A stretch of 64,000 bases of DNA from Alnus glutinosa (Eukaryota > Streptophyta > Magnoliopsida > Fagales > Betulaceae). This document shows positions 11,066 to 21,242 of this stretch, piece after piece (within the stretch, counting starts at the first letter, position 1; the number at the start of each line of letters is the position of its first letter). Both the position numbers and the translations under genes were made by a program. Where the stretch lies: positions 6,637,071 to 6,701,070 of the forward strand of contig NC_084893.1 of assembly GCF_958979055.1 (NCBI RefSeq). The letters run 5' to 3'. A model generated the notes under the pieces. The model did no database searches. It worked only from the letters and a program-made list of their open reading frames with translations, and was not told where the DNA came from.

Positions 11066-14000
11066 ATAGCGAAGGCCATTGTTCTTATTCTCAAAGCATT
11101 GATGATTCTAATATTCACTGGTTGGATTTCCCTTTGGCTTCTAAAGCCGACAGAACTGTGGACAAGGAAATGGAAAGGAGCTGAAGAGAGCGCTAGGACT
11201 ACCGTGTTTGGATATTATGGTACATACTTGGGACTTCATCAAAAAAATATAGTATGGCCTTATGGGTTTTACCAACTGCCAAGAAATTCTTCTTAATATA
11301 TAAAGCTCCTTCCCTTATTATGGGTTATATAATATTCCTTCATTCAAGATACATAATTATGTTATAAACACTAATTCATAGTGGATATTTTGCAGGTCTT
11401 GACTTTGCTGTGTATACATTTCCTGTAATTGCCCTGGCTATAATCGGACTTGTTTATTTGGATTTGAAGACCAGGGACCCAAGAACCAGGTAATATTATC
11501 TCTCATATACTACTAGAACATCACAGCCATAAATTTGATTCATTGATTTTTTTCTTTTTTTCTTTTTTCTCCTGCTTAATATGGATGATAAACAGACAAG
11601 CAAGGAGTTCACCTTCAGCTTTCTCAAATCCACTGGTTGTGAACAGTTTTATTGGTGTTTTATCTGGTGTTGAAATTCTGGCAGTGTTTCTATTTATCCT
11701 CGTTTTAGCATGGACTTTCTATGCCCACATCTCTAATGATTTCAAGAAGTTGATGCCAGTTAAATCACTGAAGCTGCAATTGTAAGTACTGTGCTTGATA
11801 TGTTGAGCACTGAAAACCAAAAATTTCACCAATGTTAATCGATGCTTCATCTGTATTTCAGATGGCAATTCAAGTACTTAAGAGTCGCAACCCGGTTTGG
11901 TTTGCTGCCTGGCTTTGCTGCTTCTGCCTATTCTAAGGGGGCTTGCCATATTTCGCTTAGTTGGCATCCAGTTTGAAGCTTCAGTAAAATACCATACCTG
12001 GGTTGGGACAGCAATGCTTACTTTTGCCACTTTACATGGTGCAAGCACCCTCTTCATCTGGGGTGTCAGCCACCACATCCAGGATGAGGTAATCCATACT
12101 CGTTCCAAAAGCTTAAACTGATATGAATTGGTGAATTTAACCATTTAATTTATAATTTTACAGACCATTTCGGATACAAAATTCCTAGTCCATTTCAACC
12201 ATTAATTTTACAGAGTAATTTAATCATCAGTACTATTTGGTATTGCAGTTTAACTTGTTTACTTTTTTTCCGTGGCTTGTGTTTCTTGAACAACAGATAT
12301 GGAAATGGCAGAAAACAGGCAGGATATACCTTGCTGGGGAGATTGCTCTTGTGGCAGGGCTAGTAATCTGGATTACATCGCTTCCTCAGATAAGGAGGAA
12401 AAAGTTTGAACTCTTCTATTACACGCACCATCTGTACATAGTCTTCCTAGTATTTTTCATGTTTCATGCTTGAGATAGGCACTTCTATATGGTTTTCCCT
12501 GGGATTTTTCTCTTTGGCATTGACAAGTTACTCCGAATCATACAATCAAGACCAGAAACTTGCATTCTTTCGGCACGAATCTTCCCTTCCAAGGCAATAG
12601 AACTTATTCTGCCCAAGGATCCAAGTAATTATTTCTGTAGTCCCTTTATGTTATCAGAAAATCATGTAGAGAAGGATTGGAAGTTCACATAAAGCAATTA
12701 ATTTTTCCTACTCATTGCAGGTTTGAAGTATAACCCGACAAGTGTGGTATTCATGAAGATACAAAGCATATCCAGAACTCAATGGCGCTCCTTCAGTGTA
12801 ACCTCCAGCTCTGGTGTTGACGATGACTCGCTGTCTGTTATGGTTAAATGTGAAGGAGGGTGGACAAGTTCTCTGTATGACTTGATGCAAGCTGAAGTAG
12901 AATCGGATGCTGATCAGACAAACTGCTTACCAGTAGCAATTGAAGGCCCTTACGGACCTGCCTCAATGGACTTCCTAAGGTGTAGAAAATGATCATACCA
13001 TATTAAAACTTTTTATTTGATTATTTATAGGAGTTATTCAGTGGTTATTGAGATGCCCATCGGTTCCCTATTGACTAGAAATCTTGTTTTGTTAAAAGAG
13101 TTTTCAAAATTAGCATAATTATATATATTATATATGATTTCAGAGTAATTTGAAATGGTAAATTATAAAGAGCTTTGGAAGAAGAGAGTTCACATGTGAA
13201 AGAGAGAAATTAAAGTTGGCATCTTAATGCCCAATTCACATCAAACTATTGTTTTAAAGCAACTAATGTTGGGTGTATGCACTTGTGTGTATGCTTTAAT
13301 ACGGTGAGAAGCAATAGACGGACACGCGCGTTGTTTTAATATACAAAAAATTATCTTTTATTTTGTTTCTCTCAAAACCTTTTGTAGTTTGTAAAATTCG
13401 AGTCTTGTGTTTTTCTTAGGCTCTATTATATTCTGGAGAAGTGTTTGTTATAACCTAGTGCATACCAATTCATTGGAATTGGTGGAGACAAATAACTTCT
13501 TAAAAAAATGACTTAGTAACGCACCTTAACATCGAGCATTTAATTTCCTGCTTTCAATTTCTGCGCTAACATGTTAAGGTTAGATTTTCAACACTAATAA
13601 CAAATCCTTTTTTGCAGATATGACAGTCTACTTCTGGCAGCGGGTGGAATCGGGATAACTCCATTTCTGAGCACTTTGCTGGAAATTGCTTCAACACAAA
13701 ACAGCAGCAAATATAGACTCCCCACAAGAATGCAGCTTATATTTGTTGTCAAGAAGTCTCAGGACATATGTCTGTTGAATTCAATCTCGTCTCTGCTCCA
13801 GAACCAGTCAAGTGAAGGATTGCATCTAAAACTGAAAATTTTTGTGACCCAAGAAGTGCAAGCTAATCCAACAGCAAGACAACTTCTAAGTGACTCATCT
13901 CAGCTTCAAACAGTGCACTTCAGCACAAAAATGTTCGAATCATGCAATATATGGACTCGAAAGTTTCCTTTGTATTGCTGCCTTGGCTGGATTCTCCTGC

Positions 14001-14575
14001 ATCGTGTTTCTTGTTTTTCTTACTTGTTTCAATCATATCTTTGTTCCCTCCCAAAAGAAGACCTCTAAAGTCTCCGAAGAAAAGACTCCATCTTGGGTGG
14101 TTGATCTACTTCTCTTATCTTCTTTTCTCATAGCTTTAACATGCAGCAGTTTAGTGGCAATAGTTTTGAGAAGGAGAAGGCTGAAGAATGAGATCCCTGC
14201 ACCAGTCTCCCAAAAGCCATTCAAAGCCATGGACAGAGAAACAGGGAGTTCCCTGGTGGAACATGAAATTCATTTTGGAGGAAGGCCCGACTTTCATGGT
14301 ACTTTTATGTATTCCTTGTATTTTCCATGGCTTTATTTATAGTCTCAGGATTGACGGGAAGTATATATGGATTCTAACAAGTGAATTGAACAGATATATT
14401 TGGCAACTTTCCAAACGAAGCGGGTGGATCTGATATTGGAGTCTTGGTCTGTGGACCTGAATCATTGAAAGAGTCAGTAGCATCCATATGCCACCAGAAA
14501 TCTCTGGGTTTCCAGATGGGTGCTAAGAAAAAGAAGCCATGCTTCAGTTTCCACTGCCTCAACTGCACAAGATAG
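11066..14575 (+). pseudogene. Ferric reduction oxidase copy 2, disabled
   Basis: Collinear with the intact FRO at 2528. Exon equivalents are 11066-11219, 11396-11489, 11596-11781, 11862-12088, 12297-12624, 12721-12979, 13618-14298 and 14394-14575, all with GT-AG borders. Lesions against copy 1: (a) the start codon is ATA at 11066-11068, and the next in-frame ATG (residue 13) lies inside the first hydrophobic segment; (b) an 11-bp deletion in exon 4 at about 11906, just before the first heme-histidine pair, shifts the frame; (c) GGA has become TGA at 12471-12473, just after the fourth heme histidine; (d) one extra A in an A run near 13926-13931 shifts exon 7; (e) a 44-bp deletion removes the original stop, and a new TAG appears at 14573. 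There is also a harmless 3-bp deletion in exon 7. Splice sites look intact, so it may still be transcribed, but no full reductase can be made. Confidence 0.92.
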
Positions 14576-14613
14576 TGTCGTTTCCAAATGTAAGCAGAAC
14601 TTTACTAGGAATC

Positions 14614-14998
14614 TGATTCCAGGGCTTACGGGGCAGTACACGCGGTAGTACTAAAGCCCAAGTCGGCAGAGAATAAGGAGTATAATTATTTTTCATTTTT
14701 ATTTCCTAAGTGTTTTAGCGAATAAGTAATGTATTTTTCGTTAGTTTATTTCCTTCTTAGTTATTTTCTTGCATGATGTAATGACTGCTAAACCTGATGG
14801 TTATGCCTTATGACCTAACCGTCTTCTATATAAGTATAATCCTAATGAATAAAATATCATGCTGATTATTATGAAAACCTAAAACCTTTGTTGATATATT
14901 GGAAGTCACGGCTTCCTCAAAGTAGTCATTGCAGATCACGGCTATCTCGAAGTAGCCTATATCCTTTTCTTTGTTCTTTTTATTATTTGATTGGATCA
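14614..14998. mobile_element. Solo LTR, 385 bp, with 5-bp TSD GAATC
   Basis: Inserted in the 3' flank of the FRO pseudogene and absent from the same place in copy 1, where the flanks run together (AGGAATAATGG, about 6105). It starts TGATTCC, ends GGATCA (TG...CA with short inverted ends) and is flanked by GAATC at 14609-14613 and 14999-15003. Inside are a TATA-like CTATATAAG near 14825 and AATAAA near 14850, as in an LTR promoter and poly(A) region on the plus strand. No internal region or second LTR is present, so this is a recombination-derived solo LTR. Confidence 0.85.
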
Positions 14999-15403
14999 GA
15001 ATCATGCACAGATTTGGCTTACATGTCATAAAACAAAAACTGCAGCTAGCAGATATGCTGTAGTTTTTTTAATGGTCTATCTAGATTGCTTGCTTATGTG
15101 ATTGTCATTTAGGCTACCAAATACTCGAATTTCAGCATGTACATTTCTAATCTAATACTATTTTCTATTTGGAATGTCATCAAGGACTTGGAACTCTTCA
15201 ATATCTCTTCTAGTTCTAGCACGTAAATTTCTTACCCTTTGTTACATGATTGTATTCTCTTTTCTAAATTTCAACTTTTAGGATTACAAATAGCTTATAT
15301 AAAATCATTAACATTAACCAATTCCTATACGAGGAAACAATTAATGAGTTATTAGCCCACATAGAGTGGATAGATTATATAAAAGTGCTCATGAGTACTA
15401 AGC

Positions 15404-15790
15404 CTCACATTAATTTTTTACTAGTTGAGAATGGCATTTATAAACAATTGTAGGAAGTTCCAATTGCAATTTACTAGTACCTAGTGATAAGCACGAATGT
15501 GGTTATCATTTTTTTTGAGTCGTTGCAAATGGTATCATAGTAACTTAGTAATACCATTTAGCAATGAAGCATTGCATGACGTGACCTTGACAATGACGTC
15601 AGTTATTTAAGGGAGAAAAGTCACACATTGATTTTTTACTACGTGAGATTGGTCTTTATAAGTGATTTTAAAGAGTTTCAATTGTAACTTAACTAGTCAT
15701 TTTGAAGTAATAACACGAATGTCACTAACACTTTTCTTAGGTCGGTATTAAAAGGGGGAGTTAGGTTACATCCTAAAAAGAAATTGAGGT
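15404..15790. repeat. Degenerate direct repeat, about 218-bp period
   Basis: CACATTAATTTTTTACTAG (about 15405) and CACATTGATTTTTTACTAC (about 15624) start two parallel stretches that both go on to TTTATAA, TTCCAATTG or TTTCAATTG, then AACTAGT-like text. Divergence is high. This could be a decayed LTR or a small satellite remnant. Confidence 0.5.
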
Positions 15791-16741
15791 TTTCTCCAAC
15801 TCTAAACAAATACTTCTCTTCCTTACATGCAACAGCCGACTGTAGGTGTTTATCAATAGCATGGTGATGCTCATATGGCTTTTTACTATCGTGTTTGCTT
15901 TTATAAAAAATAAATCATATTTTATTTAACTTTTAAAAAAATAAATTATATTTTATTCAACTTTTTTTAATTTTATTTCACAAAGTAAAATTTTGAAATT
16001 CGCGCACTAAATAAAAATTAAATTCTGATTTTAAAAATCAAACACCCAATCGGACCAAGTTTTGAGGAACTCACTTTTTATACTGACTAGCTCATAACCT
16101 ACGCAATGTGTGAGATTATAAGGAAGAACTCAGCTTTTTTATATATATATATAATTTGAAATGCTTTTATATTTTAAGGCATTAATGGAAAGAGAGAAAG
16201 AGAGACATGCGTTTATTGTAAGGAAAAGTTTTTAATTTTAAATTTTAAAAAAAAATTATCACCACTTAATGCTAGGAGTGAGAAAATCCCTGCAATACCT
16301 GCTCCACCCCATAGAGCATAAAACCCGCACCCATGGTGCGGGCCACGGGCCTTCATTTGGACCCCCCGCACGGCGTGGTGCGGGCTGTGGGGGGAGCCCT
16401 TGCAAATTCTTGGATCCCCACCCCGCAAACTTAACCCTAGCAAATTTAACACAACGCCGCATGGTTATTTTGTCCAAGTCCTCTACTCCTCTCCAATCTC
16501 CGCACAGCTCCGCACCCATATTGAAAAGCTACCAACTCCTACCAATTTTCCATGGAAAATCTTCATCTCAACGCTATTTGCTAGTCTTTAGATTCTTTCT
16601 GCAATACCATTTGCTAGTCTCTTTACAATATCTTTCAATCTTTCAGTCTTGGCCTGTAACAAGTATCTTGAGAAATTAGGGTTTAGATGAATTAAAGATG
16701 GAATTAGGGATGAAATTGATGATATTAACTTGAGAAATTAC

Positions 16742-16773
<32 letters not shown>

Positions 16774-17345
16774 AAAAAAAAGAAAAAAAAAAGAAAAGAA
16801 AAGAAAAGAAAGAAGAAAAAAAGAAGAAGAAGAAGATATGGCAACTTCAAGGGTGCCTGACTTCCACGAGCATTCGAGGTGCTCTGCCTCCGGTTTACAA
16901 GAGGTAAACAATTCACTGAAATTCGATAAAATACCCCTTAACCTAAAATGGCCTTATATACCGGCCTTACAGGAAAAATACCCCAAAACGACATACTCCC
17001 TAACACAAAACGCAGCTTATAACTAAATGCCCAAAACGACATTTGTAGCAACTAAAACGCACGGTCTAGAAGCATCCACCGTGCACCGTTTCGTCTTCTG
17101 CCATTATTCCTCCTGCTGCCACGTGTGCCTTTCTCAGCCGTCCATCCGAAGTGGGACTTCTTGAACTCCCTGACTCCTCTCTTCACTTCACGCAACTCTC
17201 TTCTCTCTCTTCAATCTTCAAGCTCCAACCTTCAAGCTTCACCCTTTTCGGTCATGGCCAGAGAAATGGCCATGACATGGCCTTTTTGTTAGCAACCGTC
17301 TACCACTTCAATACCCGCACCTCTTAGTCTTAGCTTCATCTCCCC
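15791..17345. other. Intergenic, with GC-rich patch and purine tract
   Basis: No gene supported. A GC-rich patch at about 16290-16440 (repeated GTGCGGG and CCCCGCA words) resembles 17780-17880 on the far side of the malectin fragment, which suggests two pieces of one repeat. An A/G tract with long A runs spans 16741-16834. The last 250 bp are CT-rich and probably derive from the leader of the gene fragment that follows. Confidence 0.5.
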
Positions 17346-17767
17346 ATGGTTGTCTTGCCTTTCTTTCTTCTCCATTTCCTTTCTCTTTTGCTTCTCTCAT
17401 CGGCTAATTCCATTCTACCCAATGAATATTTCATCAATTGTGGGTCAAAGTCCAACATTACTGTCGACGGTCAGAACTTCATTGGTGACTTGAATTCTGG
17501 CTCCTTCTCTGTTGGAACAAGTTCTGATGCCAGTGACACGGACACCAACTCAGCAACAGATATGTCTCTCTATCAAACTGCAAGAATTTTCAAAAACCCA
17601 TCTTCATATGAGTTTGATATCGTCGATCATGGCATTTATTATGTTTGTCTTCATTTCTTTCCGTATGTCCAGGAGTACTAATATCCAGGAGTACTAATAT
17701 GGCCGACGCCCTATTCGATGTTTCAATTTCTAATTTCTCGCTGTTGTCAAATTTTTTAGTGACTTGA
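17346..17767 (+). pseudogene. Truncated malectin-like receptor kinase (CrRLK1L-type) fragment
   Basis: The frame from 17346 gives a signal peptide, then YFINCGS, NITVDGQNFIGD, TARIFKNPSSYEFDI and GIYYVCLHFFPY, the start of the extracellular malectin-like domain of CrRLK1L kinases (FERONIA/THESEUS family). It stops at 17681. A second frame resumes with MADALFDVSISNFSLLSNF and stops at 17767. A perfect 16-bp tandem duplication (17669-17684 and 17685-17700) sits at the break, but removing it alone does not rejoin the frames, so there is at least one more frame change. The rest of the ectodomain, the membrane segment and the kinase are absent. Confidence 0.8.
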
Positions 17768-17889
17768 TATTCTATACCCACGGATCCCCGCCTCATCCCC
17801 AACCACCCCGCACGGGTGTAGGGAGATTTCAGCAGGGTGTGGAGTCAAAAAACAGGCATCATCCCCCCTCTCATGCTCAACCCTACTAA

Positions 17890-18697
17890 GGGTGCGTTTG
17901 GGATTGCGATTTCGTAAACAATAAGTGCGATTTTAAACCAAATCGCAGAACATAAATTGTTTGGGAACTGCGTTTTTAAAAATTGCGATTTGAAAACGGA
18001 GAAAATCGGCTTTTTCAAATTGCAGATAAGATGGTGCTTTTTTGAAAACGCAGAATTTTAAAGGCTAATTTGCGATTTTTAATTCTAAACTGAGATTTTG
18101 CCAAACGCTTAACTGCGTTTTTAAAAATCACTTTTTTCTAAGGGATAATTGCACCGGAGGTCCCTGTGGTATACCATAATTATTTTTCACTCCCTATGGT
18201 TTAAAAAGTTCACTGGAGGTCCTCGTGATATGCAATAATTACAAATCGATCCCTGGCGTCAAATTCTGTTAAAATTTTTAACAGATTCCGTCAAATGCCA
18301 CGTCAGCGCCACGTGTCGTCAATAAGATGGCCTTCGGGCCACCCCTAGATCTTCTAAGGGTGGATTCGAATTAAATAATCCCACAATAGAAATCTCTATG
18401 CCTAATTAGTGTAAATCACATTGGTTCCTATTAATGCTATGGTGAGGCTCGGTCAAGCTATGGCTCAAGTCAGGTTCGAGGGAGCGCTTACAATTTTTTC
18501 TAGAATAGCCGCAATAAATCTCCATGGCCTGCCCTTCTAATAATTAGGGGGAAAAAAAATCGAGGAAAATGAAAAGGGGCAAATTACCGATTGAAATGCA
18601 ATTTGGCTTATATTTATATAAAGGCATTAGATTCCAATTGCTTTCACAGTTTTAAAATATACAGGCATTAGTCTCCCTGGCCTGCCATTTTAATTAG

Positions 18698-18741
<44 letters not shown>

Positions 18742-19574
18742 GGAGGAAAATGAAAAGGGCAAACTACTGGATGAAATGCAATTTCGCTTTCATTTTTTTC
18801 TTTTTTTTTGAAATGCAATTTGGCTTATATTTATATAAAGGCATTAAGATTCCAATTCCTTTCACAGAAATTGCATATATATATATATATAAGCGAAATT
18901 GGAATTGGAATATAATGCCTGTATAATATTTTAAAACTGTGAAAGGAATTGGAATCTAATGCCTTTATATAAATAGGATGTTGAATTTTTTGAACATCTC
19001 CTAATATTCACGGGCCACCCCCCCAGTGGCCGGGGGTGGCCATCGGGCCACCCTTAGTAGATCTAGGGGTGGCCCGAAGGCCACTCCCTGGGCCTTGGGG
19101 GTGGCCGCGCGCCACCCCCTGCAGCCACTGGGGGTGGCGCGCGGCCACCCCCAGTGGCTGGGGGCGGCCAGGCCACCCCCAAAGGGGTGGCTGGGCCACC
19201 CCTTCAGCTTTTTTTTTTTTTGTTTTTTTTTTTGAATTTTTTTTATAAAAAAATAAGTATTTTTCTTTATTTTTTAATAAATTTATATTTTTTATTACGA
19301 TAGACACGTGTCGCCATCTTATTGGCGACACGTGGCGCTGACGTGGCATTTGACGGAATCTGTTAAAAATTTTAACAGAATTTGACGCCAGGGATCGATT
19401 TGTAATTATTGCATATCACGAGGACCTCCAGTGAACTTTTTAAACCATAGGGAGTGAAAAATAATTATGGTATACCACAGGGACCTCCGGTGCAATTATC
19501 CCTTTTTCTAATCGCACATTTTAAAATCGTGATTTTAAATCGCACTTTTTGAAATCGCAAACCCAAACGGACCC
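17890..19574. mobile_element. Harbinger-type MITE (family C), interrupted by a Mutator-type element
   Basis: Terminal inverted repeats GGGTGCGTTTGGGATTGCGA and, reverse-complemented, GGGTCCGTTTGGGTTTGCGA, flanked by TAA on both sides (17887-17889 and 19575-19577), the TWA target duplication of PIF/Harbinger elements. Without the nested insertion the element is about 315 bp, matching the uninterrupted 303-bp copy at 35814-36116. Not coding. Confidence 0.8.
18142..19502. mobile_element. Mutator-like non-autonomous element with ~195-bp TIRs (family D, copy 1)
   Basis: Long, nearly perfect inverted ends begin GGGATAATTGCACCGGAGG and run about 195 bp to the CAATAAGATGG region. A 9-bp target duplication, TTTTTCTAA, flanks it (18133-18141 and 19503-19511); 9 bp is the Mutator hallmark. 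The interior holds an AT-rich part with a smaller inverted repeat (about 18596-18976) and a very GC-rich part (about 19010-19205). There is no transposase. Copies lie at 40748-41542 and 58021-58438. Confidence 0.85.
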
Positions 19575-19577
19575 TAA

Positions 19578-20141
19578 ATGCAACACCCATGATCTTTTCA
19601 TTAAAAGTACAATAAATTTATTAAAATTATGATAAAATCGGTTCAATATTTAAAATTACCGATTTTTTTACTTAAATAACTGATTTAGTATTTAAAAATA
19701 ATAGATCCATGACACGTATCACAATTCTAAACCAACAATATATATATATATAAAAGGTCAAGTTGCCACTACAATCTTTATATTAGCTGTAATCATTCAA
19801 TTACCGTAGGGGCCAGCCAGGCAACTCATGACTTCTTCAATCGGTCCATAATTATTTTGGGAGAAAAAACCACAACCAAAAAAATAAGAATTGTCGTATT
19901 AAAGACATTTGAAAGGAACATTGAAGTCAACTTGCCACCAACATTTCATTAAAATATATCATCTTTTAGTCTTTAAGCCTTATCAAGTTGGGCAATGATA
20001 TGGTATTGGGTTTAGTCATATCTTAATAGAGTTGAGTTAGGTTATAGGTCGATCATATTTGAAGGAGCGTTTGTAATATTTACCGTCTAAACCTTTTTTG
20101 TACCGCTTCTAATCACGCTACTCCCTTCGCCTATCTTTTTG

Positions 20142-20184
<43 letters not shown>

Positions 20185-21242
20185 GTAGATGGATTAAAAG
20201 ATCATATTGGACTACATATGCTTTATAACATTCCACGGCCTCCACAATGGACCTTATTATTTCCAGAATCTGCAAGAATTTGATGATGCAACACTAACAA
20301 ATAATTGCTCCACATGTGCCTTGAGTCCTTGACAATATTGCACCTTATTTCCCTGTAGTTAGTCTTTTTTTATTTTTTATTTTTTATTTTTATTTATTGA
20401 TTAATTGGCTATAGTCAGCAAATAATAATTAGAATACGTCAAATCAAGCTAGTTTACTTACCTTTTCTACACCTACACCTACACCTATTAATCAAAGATA
20501 GGATTTGCGAGTCAAATAATCTGTACGGGCTATCGATGTCAGTTTCAGAAAAAAAATTGTACAATATAATACAATACATTAGGGCAGGTTTGAGTAATAC
20601 TTTTTTTTATTATTATATTTAATTATTTTTCAAAATTATGTTTAAATTGCTGTTTTAATTAGAATTAGATAAAACTTTGAGTAGAATTTCCTCGCTGGGT
20701 CTTGGCTGGGTTTTAATTATTTTTCAAAGTTTTATCTAATTCTTTTTTAATTTTATTTCAAGTTTTCTAAATCATCTAAATATAATTTAAAAAAATAATT
20801 TTTTTTTGGTATTTATAATTTTAAATATAAAATATAATATAAAAAAATCGCACACCTAGACAAGCTCTTAATACTTCTACTTTTATTTGACGGACGACAT
20901 AAAATTCAGAGTTAATAGGAGAGATTTCGAGGAACATCCTCCTAAAATTATTAAAAAATAAAAAATAAAAAATATTTCTCACCAATATTTTTATAAATTA
21001 AATTGGAATAAATTCTCTAATTTAGTTTGTAAGAAAATTATTTCCAACTCTGTCGCACTGGCAATACCCATAAATTATGCAAAATACATTAAAATTATTA
21101 ACAAACATAAAAAATTAAAAAACAAAAACAAAAAAAAAGTCGTGCAAGATATTAAATAAAGTTGACTTGTCAAAAAATCTGCTGTCAAAATGTCATTCAC
21201 AAAAATTGTTTAGACAGCAAAAATAAATAATAATAATTGCAT
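19578..21242. other. Intergenic, AT-rich, no gene
   Basis: Contains a 38-base A run (20144-20181) and other A/T tracts. No domain or exon was recognised. The last part is the 3' flank of the lectin receptor kinase on the minus strand. Confidence 0.6.

Larger units (their letters stand above)
10838..15403 (+). repeat. Tandem duplication unit 2 (FRO locus)
   Basis: Second copy of the 2311-6523 block, with promoter, eight exons, seven introns and 3' flank all collinear. Differences from unit 1 include small indels in introns, the coding lesions listed under the pseudogene, and the solo LTR at 14614-14998. The match ends at CTAAGCCT near 15403. Confidence 0.85.

Noticed and set aside
11066-14575. 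FRO copy 2 as a second functional reductase
   Set aside because: Start loss, two frameshifts and a nonsense codon in the heme/FAD part cannot be avoided by any plausible splicing that keeps the fold.
16269-16679. 136-aa plus-strand frame in a GC-rich patch
   Set aside because: No domain, overlaps a repeat patch also seen near 17780-17880, and open on the other strand too.
19008-19349. 113-aa Gly/Pro/Arg-rich frame
   Set aside because: Translation of the GC-rich core of the Mutator-like element; frames are open on both strands because the sequence is repetitive.
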